Shown here in pieces: positions 53,908 to 61,143 of a stretch of 64,000 nucleotides of DNA; the first letter of the stretch is position 1, and each line of letters starts with the position of its first letter. The stretch is from Actinocrispum wychmicini (GTDB taxonomy: Bacteria; Actinomycetota; Actinomycetes; Mycobacteriales; Pseudonocardiaceae). The position numbers and the translations under genes are program-made. The stretch lies in contig NZ_SLWS01000003.1 of assembly GCF_004345645.1 (NCBI RefSeq), positions 558,001-622,000 on the forward strand, in the 5' to 3' direction. The notes below the pieces were generated by a model that worked only from the letters and a program-made list of their open reading frames with translations, was not told the DNA's origin and ran no database searches.

Positions 53908-54090
53908 GGGCCAGGGCCGCCCACCGATAACGCAGCCGCAGCACGAGCGGCCCGTCCGCCGGCCTGGCCTCCCGTAAGCCGGTCGGCGCCTGACCGAACG
54001 CCGCCCGCACCGCGCGGTTGAACTGCCGAACACGGGGGATAGCCCGTCGCGGCTGGACATCGCGCGGTAGCAGATCTCGAAGTCGAGCAT
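53897..54090 (-). pseudogene. Decayed Ada/AlkA-type DNA repair gene remnant
   Basis: Reading the minus strand from 54090, MLDFEICYRAMSSRDG matches the conserved N-terminus of Ada-AlkA fusion proteins (DFxxCYRAVxSRD). A few bases later, in a different frame from about 54037, PRVRQFNRAVRAAFGQAPT matches the helix-turn-helix end of the regulatory domain (SxRQFNDTVREVFxxTPT), followed by LVLRLRYR. The intervening zinc and AraC-like parts and the glycosylase domain are missing. A large internal deletion with a frameshift explains this. The functional family repairs alkylated bases. Confidence 0.75.
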
Positions 54091-54226
54091 CTGTCCATTG
54101 TCGACAGTCAAGGCCCTGGTGTCCGGCCATGATCGAGTATGGTCGGTTCAGTCGAGACTTTATTCATGACTACGGCAACAGTGAAAAACATAAGTGACAA
54201 AACTACACAACAGGCAATGACCGAAG

Positions 54227-54261
54227 CCGTTCCCCGAGCCACGACATCGCTCGGGGAACGG
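54227..54261 (-). terminator. Strong hairpin after the secreted protein gene
   Basis: A perfect 13-base stem (CCGTTCCCCGAGC with GCTCGGGGAACGG) closes a 9-base loop and starts 12 bases beyond the stop of the minus-strand gene at 54273. In the direction of transcription it is followed by a moderately T-rich stretch, as expected of an intrinsic terminator. Confidence 0.8.
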
Positions 54262-54272
54262 GGGAGGTCACA

Positions 54273-54998
54273 TCACAGGCCGGCCAGCTGTGTCAACGTC
54301 TGGTTGGCCGTCGGCCAACTCGTGCTCTGCGCGGCAGCGGTCTGCGCGTGCAGCTTGTCGAGTTCCATGTCGACACCGCCGTTGTAGGCCGTGCAGTACC
54401 ACACCCTCTTGTGGACGTCGGGGTCGAGGATGTTGATGCAGCCCGGGGCCAGGCTGGTGCTGATCTGCTGGTTGGTGGAGCGAAGGACCGGGATGAAGCT
54501 CGCGTTGCTCAGGCCCGCGCGGCTGCGGGTGATCAGGGCGATCGGGCCGACGGCGTTGGCGGAGAAGCCGAGCTGGTCCTTGGCGCCCTTGTCGGTGACC
54601 GTGGTCACCAGGCTGTTGATGAGGTTCGAGCAGGACGTCGCGTGCAGGGCGAACACCTGCTGGTTGTCCGGGGTCAGGAACTGGAAGTTGGGGAAGTCCA
54701 CGACTGCGTCCTGCGCGCAGGCCTGCGCGTCGGCGGCGGCGATCGCGTCGATGTGGCTGATGATCGCGGTCTGGGCGCCCTGGATGGCGTTGAGGATCTT
54801 GTTGACGGCGCCGTCGACGGAACTGCCGCCTGAGGCGAAGCTCTTGTACGCGTCGTACGCGGCTTTGGCCGCCTGGATAATGGTGATGACGTCGACATTC
54901 GGGTGGGCTGTGTCGCGTGTGGACGGCGCCGCCTGTGCTGGGGCGACGCCGAGCGCGGTCGTGATGGCGACGATGCAGGTGATCAGTCTTCGCTTCAC
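54273..54998 (-). CDS. Secreted protein of unknown function
   Basis: The 241-residue protein has a Sec signal peptide (VKRRLITCIVAITTALGVAPAQA) and an AxA cleavage site. The mature part is mostly helical and alanine-rich, with SVDGAVNKILNAIQGAQTAI and IDAIAAADAQACAQDAV. It then has a Cys-containing region (TSCSNLINSL, PGCINIL, WYCTAYNGG) whose four cysteines could form disulfides. I do not recognise the family. GTG 54998 is chosen because it puts the signal sequence at the N-terminus and AGAGAGG lies about 12 bases upstream. It stands alone with a strong terminator after it. Confidence 0.7.
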   Translation of the reverse strand: MKRRLITCIVAITTALGVAPAQAAPSTRDTAHPNVDVITIIQAAKAAYDAYKSFASGGSSVDGAVNKILNAIQGAQTAIISHIDAIAAADAQACAQDAVVDFPNFQFLTPDNQQVFALHATSCSNLINSLVTTVTDKGAKDQLGFSANAVGPIALITRSRAGLSNASFIPVLRSTNQQISTSLAPGCINILDPDVHKRVWYCTAYNGGVDMELDKLHAQTAAAQSTSWPTANQTLTQLAGL

Positions 54999-55099
54999 GG
55001 TGCTTGTGCCTCTCTGGAAATGGACATCGAGCCGAGGCCACCGTCGGACGATTGGGCGAAGGCGGCCACGCACTCCGATACGTCGTGGGGTTACAGGAT

Positions 55100-55129
55100 T
55101 TGACAGGTAGGAAATCTCCTACCTATGGT
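55100..55129 (+). promoter_or_regulatory. Promoter with operator in its spacer, likely leaderless transcript
   Basis: TTGACA (55100-55105) and TATGGT (55124-55129) are spaced by 18 bases. The spacer holds the perfect dyad AGGTAGGA-AATC-TCCTACCT (55105-55124). Transcription would begin near 55136, so the ATG at 55137 would be at or next to the 5' end of the mRNA. A dimeric repressor on the dyad would block both promoter boxes. Confidence 0.7.
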
Positions 55130-55136
55130 GGGTGGC

Positions 55137-55724
55137 ATGTCGAACGCAACTGACCGGTTCCGCCGTACCGCCGAGGGCTTCCTGGCCCGCATCGAGGCTG
55201 TCCCGCCGGACAAGTGGAACACACGCACCCCATGTCCACAGTGGACGGCCCGGGAGGTGGTGCTGCATGTGATCAACGAGCAGCGCCGGAACCTGGCCAC
55301 GGTCCGGGGTGTCGAGCCGCGGCCGCTGCACGGCGTCGGCGTGGCTGAGATGGGGCAGTTGCCCGAGGCCGACGCGGACGCCGATCTGGCCGCGGCGTGG
55401 CGGGAGATAGGGGAGGGGCTGACGGCGGCGATCGCCGATCCGGCATGTGCCGAGGTGCCCATTCCGTCACCGATGGGGCCGGTGCCGTTCGGCACCATGG
55501 CGGACGCGATGCCCGAGGATGTCCTGATCCACACCTGGGACCTGGCGCGGGCCACCGGCGGCGACGAGAAGCTGGACGAGGACGTGGTGCACCACGTCTA
55601 CGAGCATTTCAAGCCGATGGACGAGGTGCTCCGCCAGCCGTGGGCGTTCGGCCCGAAGGTCACCCCGCCCGCGGACGCCGACCTGCAGACCGAGTTCCTA
55701 TGCTTCGTCGGCCGCAACCCCTGA
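55137..55724 (+). CDS. TIGR03086/maleylpyruvate isomerase-like DinB-fold protein
   Basis: A 195-residue protein of the four-helix DinB/mycothiol-dependent superfamily typical of actinobacteria. FRRTAEGFLARIEAV, the hallmark WxxxTPCPxWxxREVVxHV (here WNTRTPCPQWTAREVVLHV) and VLIHTWDLARATG with its metal-binding His are present. Members bind a divalent metal; most have no assigned reaction. ATG 55137 is preferred to 55125 because the latter lies in the -10 box of the promoter described just upstream. It is a single gene, convergent with the RluA gene, overlapping it by 27 bases. Confidence 0.8.
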   Translation: MSNATDRFRRTAEGFLARIEAVPPDKWNTRTPCPQWTAREVVLHVINEQRRNLATVRGVEPRPLHGVGVAEMGQLPEADADADLAAAWREIGEGLTAAIADPACAEVPIPSPMGPVPFGTMADAMPEDVLIHTWDLARATGGDEKLDEDVVHHVYEHFKPMDEVLRQPWAFGPKVTPPADADLQTEFLCFVGRNP

Positions 55725-56645
55725 CCATGTTTCGAGGGACTCCCACGCGCTGAGTCGCCGGGCGCTGGTGAACCGGCGGTGCTCGCCGGTCAACGGGTCG
55801 TCGAAGGCGAGGACCTGGGCCAGCAGCTGCAACGGCCGCGTGAAGTCGTCGAGCGGTTTCTCGCGCAGGGTGGGGTAGAAGTCGTCGCCGAGGATGGGTA
55901 CACCCAGCCCGCTCATGTGGACGCGCAGCTGATGGGTTCGGCCGGTGGCCGGTACGAGCCGGTACCGGCCGAGCCCGTCCCGGTGTTCCATCAGCTCGAT
56001 GTCGGTGTGTGCGTTGGGTTCGCCGGGGATTTCTTGTGCGACAAGGATTCCACGTTCCTTCACGATCCGGCTGGTCACCGTCCGCGGCAGCCGCAGCGCG
56101 GGATCGTGGCGCGCGATGGCCTGGTATTCCTTGTGTACCTTGCGATCCCGGAACAACGTCTGGTACGCGCCGCGGGCGGACGGGGTCACCACGAACATCA
56201 TCAGGCCGGCGGTGACGCGGTCCAGCCGGTGCGCCGGCGACAGCTGGGGGAGCTCCAACTCGCGACGCAGCCGGACCAACGCGGTTTCCTGGATGTGCTT
56301 GCCGCGCGGGATGGCCGCCAGGAAATGCGGTTTGTCCACGACCACGAGGTGGTCGTCCCGATGGACGACCGGGATTGGGAACGGCACGGGCACCTCGTCC
56401 GGCAGGTCCCGGTGAAACCAGATGAACGTGCCGGGGGAGTATCGGGTGTCCACGGCCAAGGGGCCGTCGCTGCCGAAGATGCGTCCCTCACACAACATTT
56501 GTTCCAGTCGCTCCGGATCCACCCTGGGCAGCCGGTCGACGAGGTGTTCCAGCAGCGTGCTCCACGGCCCTTCCAGCGGGAGCTTCAGCCGGGCCGCGTC
56601 CAGGCCGTGCCGGGGCGGGATGGGGGAGGTGGGCCTGCGTCGCAT
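55698..56645 (-). CDS. RluA-family RNA pseudouridine synthase
   Basis: The 315-residue protein has the RluA/RsuA catalytic core. IPVVHRDDHLVVVDKPHFL starts it, and motif II HRLDRVTAGLMMF holds the catalytic Asp142. KEYQAI and PATGRTHQLRVHM follow, with LGVPILGDDFY near the end. The enzyme isomerises uridine to pseudouridine in rRNA or tRNA; target sites cannot be told. The N-terminal ~90 residues are an S4-like or variant extension (LLEHLVDRLPRVDPERLEQ). It begins 4 bases after the TetR regulator gene and is probably co-transcribed with it. Confidence 0.88.
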   Translation of the reverse strand: MRRRPTSPIPPRHGLDAARLKLPLEGPWSTLLEHLVDRLPRVDPERLEQMLCEGRIFGSDGPLAVDTRYSPGTFIWFHRDLPDEVPVPFPIPVVHRDDHLVVVDKPHFLAAIPRGKHIQETALVRLRRELELPQLSPAHRLDRVTAGLMMFVVTPSARGAYQTLFRDRKVHKEYQAIARHDPALRLPRTVTSRIVKERGILVAQEIPGEPNAHTDIELMEHRDGLGRYRLVPATGRTHQLRVHMSGLGVPILGDDFYPTLREKPLDDFTRPLQLLAQVLAFDDPLTGEHRRFTSARRLSAWESLETWSGVAADEA

Positions 56646-56649
56646 CGGG

Positions 56650-57228
56650 TCAGCCGGCCTGGGCGGCGAGCAGCGCGACCGCGCCCTCGACGGCCTGGTC
56701 GAACGCCTCGGGGTCGTTGGCCGCCTTAGCGAGCACGTATCCGCCCTGCACCACGGCGGCGATCATGGCCGCGGTCCGGTCCGGGTCGAGCGTCTCGTCG
56801 AACTCGCCGCGGTCGCGTCCTTCGCCGACCACCCGGGCCAGGTTTTCGCGGAGCCATCGGAACATCTCGTCGACCGGGCCACGCAGGTCCGGGTCGGCGA
56901 CCACTCCCGGGTCCTGGGTGAGCCGGCCGATCGGGCATCCCATCAGCGCGTCGCGGTCGCGGCGCAGGTACGCGGTGATCCGTTCGGTGGCCGTGCCCGG
57001 CCCGTCGAGGAGGGCGCTCACGTCGGCCCGCATCTGCGCGGCGGTACGGTCGATGGCGGTTCGGGCCAGGTCCGCTTTGCCGCGGAAGTGGTGGTACATG
57101 CTGCCCTGGCCGACGTCCGCCCGTGCCATGATGACTTTCGGGCTCATGCCGACATAGCCGCGTTCCCAGAGCAGTTCCCGGGTGCTTTCGATGAGCCGGT
57201 CCGCGGTGTCCACGAGGTAACTGTACAT
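56650..57228 (-). CDS. TetR/AcrR-family transcriptional regulator
   Basis: A 192-residue repressor. The N-terminal helix-turn-helix reads TRELLWERGYVGMSPKVIMARADVGQGSMYHHFRGKADL, in which the recognition helix includes GQGSMYHHF. The C-terminal ligand domain (QMRADVSALLDGPGTATERI, GCPIGRLTQDPGVVADPDL) is of the TetR_C LmrA/YxaF-like type. ATG 57228 lies inside the palindromic operator at 57217-57240, so self-repression is expected, and the divergent hotdog gene probably belongs to its regulon. The longer frame to 57354 crosses that operator and is unlikely. Confidence 0.88.
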   Translation of the reverse strand: MYSYLVDTADRLIESTRELLWERGYVGMSPKVIMARADVGQGSMYHHFRGKADLARTAIDRTAAQMRADVSALLDGPGTATERITAYLRRDRDALMGCPIGRLTQDPGVVADPDLRGPVDEMFRWLRENLARVVGEGRDRGEFDETLDPDRTAAMIAAVVQGGYVLAKAANDPEAFDQAVEGAVALLAAQAG

Positions 57229-57240
57229 AACAGTAGTTAC
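57217..57240. promoter_or_regulatory. Nested palindromic operator of the TetR regulator
   Basis: GTAACT-N12-AGTTAC forms the outer dyad, and ACTGT-N5-ACAGT (57220-57234) is a perfect inner dyad. It overlaps the start codon of the regulator and faces the divergent gene, the classic layout for TetR autoregulation. Confidence 0.7.
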
Positions 57241-57279
57241 AAGACCGCTTTGCCTCGGGCTCGGTGGCCGTGATCTGCT

Positions 57280-57678
57280 GTGCGCGTGAGTGAAGCGTTG
57301 ACCGAAGGTTTCGCGGTGACCCAGCGGCGGTACGTGCCGCATTCCCATGCCCACTACGGCGGCAGCCTGGTGGACGGCGCCTACGGGCTGGGGATGTTCG
57401 GGGACGTGGCGACCGAGATGATGATCCGGACGGACGGCGACGAGGGCCTGTTCGCCGGCTACGCCTCGGTGGAGTTCGTCGCGGCGATCCAGGCGGGCGA
57501 CGTGATCGAGGCGACCGGCACCCTGGTCCGGGTCGGGAACCGGTCCCGGGAGATCACCTTCGAGGCCCGGGTGGTGTGTCGGGCCGCTCCTGAGCGGGGT
57601 CCGTCTGCGGCGGACGTCCTGGCGCCGCCGGTGGTCGTGACGCGGGCGCGCGGGACCGTGGTGGTGCCTGCGAAGTAG
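57280..57678 (+). CDS. Hotdog-fold protein, 3-aminobutyryl-CoA ammonia-lyase-like
   Basis: The 132-residue hotdog-fold protein has [20 protein letters not shown] and [20 protein letters not shown], which match the short 3-aminobutyryl-CoA ammonia-lyase family of lysine-degradation pathways. [18 protein letters not shown] is the usual hotdog strand. Family members add or remove ammonia across an enoyl-CoA; related hotdog proteins act as thioesterases or hydratases. Start is GTG 57280 or GTG 57286. It stands alone and divergent from the TetR gene, with no other lysine-fermentation gene in sight, so the role may differ from the named family. Confidence 0.65.
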   Translation: MRVSEALTEGFAVTQRRYVPHSHAHYGGSLVDGAYGLGMFGDVATEMMIRTDGDEGLFAGYASVEFVAAIQAGDVIEATGTLVRVGNRSREITFEARVVCRAAPERGPSAADVLAPPVVVTRARGTVVVPAK

Positions 57679-57681
57679 GGG

Positions 57682-58146
57682 TCAGGGCCGCAGTCGCCGT
57701 TCGCTGAGGGCGGCGAGCGCGCCGGAGTTCTCGGCCAGATGCCGGACCTGGTCGAGGAAGGCGGAGGCGCCGGAGCCGAGTGCCGCCCTGAGTTCGCGGT
57801 TGACGTGGGCGCGGGCGCGGCGGGTGGCGTAGATCGCGGCCCAGCCTTTCTCGGTGAGGTCGACCAGCCGGGTGCGTTGGTCCTCGGGCGCGGGGGTGCG
57901 GCTGACGTATCCCTTGCGCTCCATCTCGATGACGGTCTTGGAGACGCCCTGCGCGGTGATCCCGAGCTTGCCGGCCAGGTCGCCGATGCTGACCGGCCCG
58001 TGCTGCAGATGCTGGACCAGGTAGCCGTCGGACGGCCGCAGGTCGCCGTATCCGGCGTCGGCCAGGGCGGCGGTGATCTCCGCCTGCGTGGTCGACGCCA
58101 GTGCGGCGAACAGCAGGACCAGGTCGTCACCGAGGGGTTCGGGCAT
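57682..58146 (-). CDS. MarR-family transcriptional regulator
   Basis: A 154-residue winged-helix regulator: GPVSIGDLAGKLGITAQGVSKTVIEM is the helix-turn-helix and RKGYVSRTPAPEDQRTRLV the wing with the DxR pattern. ATG 58146 is preferred (GGGG upstream). The frame extends to 58305 but that part crosses the palindrome at 58164. It converges on the hotdog gene with a 3-base gap and is divergent from the phosphotransferase gene, which may be its target. Confidence 0.88.
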   Translation of the reverse strand: MPEPLGDDLVLLFAALASTTQAEITAALADAGYGDLRPSDGYLVQHLQHGPVSIGDLAGKLGITAQGVSKTVIEMERKGYVSRTPAPEDQRTRLVDLTEKGWAAIYATRRARAHVNRELRAALGSGASAFLDQVRHLAENSGALAALSERRLRP

Positions 58147-58163
58147 GGTCACGACCCCAGCAT

Positions 58164-58175
58164 AGTTGCGCAACT
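58164..58175. promoter_or_regulatory. Palindrome between MarR and phosphotransferase genes
   Basis: AGTTGCGCAACT is a perfect 12-base palindrome located 17 bases before the MarR start and 37 bases before the divergent GTG. It is a good candidate for the MarR binding site. Confidence 0.6.
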
Positions 58176-58212
58176 TCGGTTGAATATCCGGCGCGCCGGT
58201 AGAGTCGTCCTG

Positions 58213-58974
58213 GTGGATCTTGCGGGAGGCTGGGACAGCGCGGCGACCCTCGTCGACGGACGGTGGATCGAGCGACGGCCGCGTCGTCCCGAGGTGGCCG
58301 ACCAACTCCGCCGGGAGACCAGGCTGATGCCCCGGCTGGCACCCCGGCTGCCGCTCCCGGTGCCCGTCCCGTGGGTCATGTCAGACGATCCCGTGATCGT
58401 CCGGCACGATCTCGTCCCCGGCGAACCCCTCGAACACCCGACCGCCGCACACGGCCACACACTGGGATTCTTCCTCCGCGCCTTGCACGACTGTCCTGTG
58501 GACGACGCGATTCGCCACGGCCTGAAGACCTCCGCGGACGCGGCCGGCGAGCACGCGGAGATCGTCGACCGGTTCCGGGCGCAGGTCGTCCCGATGATGC
58601 CGGCCGAGCACCGGAACGCGGGCCTGGCCCTGCTTGACGAGGTGGGGGAGTGGACGGGCGACACCGTGGTCCACGGCGATCTCGGCCCCGAGCACGTCCT
58701 GACCAGCGAGGGCGCCATCACTGGCGTGATCGACTTCGGCGACGCCCACGCCGGGGACGCGGCGATAGACCTGGCCTGGGCGCTGAACGGCACGCTGCCC
58801 GCGTTCGCCGAGGCGCTGGGCGCGGCCTACGGCGTGACCGACAGCCAACGTGAGCGCGCACTGGCGTGGCACCGGCTCGGCCCGTGGTACGAAGTCACGT
58901 ACGGCTTGGACACCAACGACTCCGACACTGTCCACAACGGACTCGACGGGCTGGTCCGCAGGTTGTTCAGTTGA
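58213..58974 (+). CDS. Aminoglycoside/choline-type phosphotransferase (APH family)
   Basis: This 253-residue kinase-like protein keeps the APH catalytic loop VVHGDLGPEHVL (base Asp of HGD) and the metal-binding Asp in GVIDFGDAHAGDAAIDLAWAL. The N-terminal lobe is short (RRETRLMPRLAPRLPLPVPVP). Family members phosphorylate aminoglycosides, macrolides, choline or other small alcohols; nothing here identifies the substrate. GTG 58213 is the most likely start because the divergent MarR operator lies just upstream; the long in-frame extension overlaps the MarR gene. Its end overlaps the convergent SRPBCC gene by 8 bases. Confidence 0.78.
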   Translation: MDLAGGWDSAATLVDGRWIERRPRRPEVADQLRRETRLMPRLAPRLPLPVPVPWVMSDDPVIVRHDLVPGEPLEHPTAAHGHTLGFFLRALHDCPVDDAIRHGLKTSADAAGEHAEIVDRFRAQVVPMMPAEHRNAGLALLDEVGEWTGDTVVHGDLGPEHVLTSEGAITGVIDFGDAHAGDAAIDLAWALNGTLPAFAEALGAAYGVTDSQRERALAWHRLGPWYEVTYGLDTNDSDTVHNGLDGLVRRLFS

Positions 58975-59332
58975 GGTCGGTCGGGCAGCCGAGTGCGGCG
59001 CCGATGCCGGCGAGGGACGCGGCGAAGGCCGCACGGGTGCGGTCGTCGAATCCGACGAAGAACCGATTGGCCAGCGGTACACCCCAGCGGCCCCAGCGGG
59101 CCGCGTTGTAGACGCGATGGGTGATCAGGGTTCCGCGCGGGTGGGACTCGAGTGCGTATTCGCCGCGGTACCACCAACCGCCCTGGTAGGCGATCGTCCG
59201 CTCGGCCCGGTCGACCTCGATCGTCGTGTCGGGTACGAACAGCGGGGTGGACTTGTCCGTCAGCAGCAGGTCGGCGACCTTGGACAAGGGAGCTTCGACC
59301 ACGCCCGCGATCTCGAAGAGGAGCTTGTTCAC
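58967..59332 (-). CDS. SRPBCC (START/Bet v1-like) family protein
   Basis: The 121-residue protein has the helix-grip pattern: FEIAGVVEAPLSKVADLLL at the N-terminus, central strands (TTIEVDRAERTIAYQGG, GEYALESHPRGTLITHRVYN) and a long C-terminal helix (DDRTRAAFAASLAGIGAALG). Such proteins bind hydrophobic ligands; no enzymatic residue is evident. The GTG start overlaps the stop of the DUF998 gene (GTGA), so the two are coupled. Confidence 0.75.
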   Translation of the reverse strand: MNKLLFEIAGVVEAPLSKVADLLLTDKSTPLFVPDTTIEVDRAERTIAYQGGWWYRGEYALESHPRGTLITHRVYNAARWGRWGVPLANRFFVGFDDRTRAAFAASLAGIGAALGCPTDLN

Positions 59333-59958
59333 CGGGTCACGGCCGGAACTTGGGCTCGTGCCTTGACGGCCAGGTACACCGTCCAGGCGAAGCCGGCCAC
59401 GAGCGACACGCGCTCGGCGAGTCCGGCGGGTGCCGGCCGCCAGGTTCCGGCGTAGTCGAGACCGGCCAGGACACCGGCCGCGGCCCAGCCGACCAGGGTG
59501 GTGATGCCGCAGGTCAGCGCGAAAGGCCTGGCGAAGCGCCGCGCGTAGACGATGGCGGCGGCCGCAATGGCGAAGAAACAGACCGGCCCGGCGATGTTGT
59601 GCAGCACGCCGTGCCAGGTGATCGCCGCTTCGGTGCCGGGCGGGTAGCCGAGCCCGGGATCGATGGTGAACACCCCGCCGGCGACCAGCGCGACTCCGCT
59701 GGCGGTGACCAGCCGTGGCCCCCAGACCGAGCCGGGCCCGTCCGGGAAGGCGGCGCGCAGGCCGCGGCCGAAAGCCGCGATCAGCGTGCCGCTGACCAGA
59801 AAGGCGGCGATCTGGATCCAGCCGGCGTCGGTCAGCGACAGCAGGCTGATCCAGTGCCGCGACGGTTGGTAGCCGGGCCGGACGCTCTGCTCGACCAGCC
59901 ACACCAGCGTGAACAGGACCGGTCCGGCGATCCCGCCCGATAACAGCACACGGCGCAT
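59329..59958 (-). CDS. DUF998 family membrane protein
   Basis: The 209-residue protein has about six hydrophobic helices (LLSGGIAGPVLFTLVWLVE, WIQIAAFLVSGTLIAAFG, LVTASGVALVAGGVFTIDP, LHNIAGPVCFFAIAAAAIV, LTCGITTLVGWAAAGVLAG, RVSLVAGFAWTVYLAV). The ISLLSLTDAGW and PGLGYPPGTEAAITWHGVLH loops are typical of DUF998. The function of the family is not established. Divergent from a MarR gene across a palindromic site. Confidence 0.82.
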   Translation of the reverse strand: MRRVLLSGGIAGPVLFTLVWLVEQSVRPGYQPSRHWISLLSLTDAGWIQIAAFLVSGTLIAAFGRGLRAAFPDGPGSVWGPRLVTASGVALVAGGVFTIDPGLGYPPGTEAAITWHGVLHNIAGPVCFFAIAAAAIVYARRFARPFALTCGITTLVGWAAAGVLAGLDYAGTWRPAPAGLAERVSLVAGFAWTVYLAVKARAQVPAVTR

Positions 59959-59983
59959 TACCTTCCCCGTTCATTATCTGAGT

Positions 59984-60024
59984 CATGCAGATACTGACAG
60001 GTGCAGAGTATGCGCATGTAAGAT
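59984..60024. promoter_or_regulatory. Operator and promoter between DUF998 and MarR genes
   Basis: CATGCAGATACT (59984-59995) and AGTATGCGCATG (60007-60018) form an interrupted dyad, CATGCnnATACT against its complement. CTGACA (59994-59999) and TAAGAT (60019-60024) could be the -35 and -10 boxes with a 19-base spacer. Transcription would then start at about the GTG at 60031, giving a leaderless mRNA. Confidence 0.55.
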
Positions 60025-60030
60025 GGCGTC

Positions 60031-60537
60031 GTGTCAACCCCCGTTCCCGGCGGCCGCGCGGCCCTGGTGACCCGCCTGCAGGACGAACTGGTCCAGGCCG
60101 TCGCGGACGGAATCCTGCTGCAGCAGGCCGTCGCCGACCGGCTCGGACTGAGCCTTGGCGACTTCAAGTGCCTGACCGTGCTCGGCGAGACCGGGCACGC
60201 CACCGCCGGCGACATCGCGACCAGGACCGGCCTGACCACCGGTGCCGTCACCCGCATGATCGACCGGCTGGAACGGGCCGGCTGGGTCGTCCGCGAGCAC
60301 GACCTGACCGACCGGCGCCGCGTGATCGTCCGGCCGGTGCCCGAGCGGCAGGCTGAGATCCTGCCGTTGTTCCAGGGGATGTCGGCGGGCTGGGCGGAGG
60401 CCCTGGCCGACTACCCCGACGAGCAGATCGCGTTGGTCCTGGACCTGTTCGAGCGCATGCGCGAGGTCGCGCGCGAACAGGCCGCGTTGATCCGCGACCA
60501 AGCCACCTCAGGACGTGGCCGCGATCCGAGCCCGTAG
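60031..60537 (+). CDS. MarR-family transcriptional regulator
   Basis: A 168-residue regulator with winged helix HATAGDIATRTGLTTGAVTRMIDRLERAGWVVREHDLTDRRRV; the DxRR of the wing is present. The long C-terminal helix (DEQIALVLDLFERMREVAREQ) is the dimerisation part. It probably controls itself and the divergent DUF998-SRPBCC pair through the dyad at 59984-60018. The 3' end overlaps the convergent flavodoxin gene by 30 bases. Confidence 0.88.
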   Translation: MSTPVPGGRAALVTRLQDELVQAVADGILLQQAVADRLGLSLGDFKCLTVLGETGHATAGDIATRTGLTTGAVTRMIDRLERAGWVVREHDLTDRRRVIVRPVPERQAEILPLFQGMSAGWAEALADYPDEQIALVLDLFERMREVAREQAALIRDQATSGRGRDPSP

Positions 60538-60981
60538 TCCTTCGGCGAACGTGTGTGCCGCGCCCAGGTCGGCGGCGTTGGGTCGGCCCTTCTGGATACC
60601 GCCGACGGGCTTGAACGGAAGCCACGTGTCGAACCCGCGGCACGAGAAGGTGTCGACGACCTCGAACCCCTTCCGCTCGACCAGCCGGACCAGGGGCCGG
60701 GAGAAGCGCTGGAACCGCGCTTCGGGAAGCCCGCTGGTGGCGAAGACGAACGCCTTGTGGCGCGGCTCCTGGGGGAGTGCCTGGACGAACTCACGCAGCT
60801 GCGCGTGGAACGCGCCCAGGAAGATCCCGGAGCCGAATCCCACCAGGTCGTAGCTGGCGAGCCCGGCGACGTCGACCTGGTCGGGGGCGACCACGGTGGC
60901 CCGCAGGACCTGGCCCATGACCTCGGCGACCCGCTGGGTGTTGCCGTGGGACACGGACGTGCACACGATGATGGCCTTCAT
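60508..60981 (-). CDS. Flavodoxin-domain protein
   Basis: A 157-residue flavodoxin fold. KAIIVCTSVSHGNTQRVAEVM is the FMN phosphate-binding loop; DLVGFGSGIFLGAFHAQLREFV and KAFVFATSGLPE are the following strands. It should bind FMN and carry electrons or reduce a small substrate; the HemG-like and NAD(P)H quinone reductase-like groups are close alternatives. ATG 60981 has AAAGGAG upstream; the longer frame to 61065 lacks any homology. Confidence 0.82.
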   Translation of the reverse strand: MKAIIVCTSVSHGNTQRVAEVMGQVLRATVVAPDQVDVAGLASYDLVGFGSGIFLGAFHAQLREFVQALPQEPRHKAFVFATSGLPEARFQRFSRPLVRLVERKGFEVVDTFSCRGFDTWLPFKPVGGIQKGRPNAADLGAAHTFAEGLRARIAATS

Positions 60982-61108
60982 GACGATGCTCCTTTCATCC
61001 CGCTCGTCCCTGAAGACACCGGCCACCGCCGAAGCGTGACAGCCCCACGATGTGAACCCGGACACCGAGGACGCGAGATTGACAGGTCGATTGAGGGGAC
61101 GCCATGAT

Positions 61109-61130
61109 AATGACTGTCCGGTCAGTCATT
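61109..61130. promoter_or_regulatory. TetR-type operator upstream of the second TetR gene
   Basis: AATGACTG-TCCGGT-CAGTCATT is a perfect dyad of 8 bases per arm, ending 13 bases before the ATG. It resembles the TGAC-centred operators of many AcrR-type repressors. Confidence 0.75.
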
Positions 61131-61143
61131 CTCGGAGGCGTCG

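Noticed and set aside
54268-55041. Second minus-strand frame overlapping the secreted protein gene
   Set aside because: Arg/Gln/His-rich shadow; the other frame has a clean signal peptide and a terminator after it.
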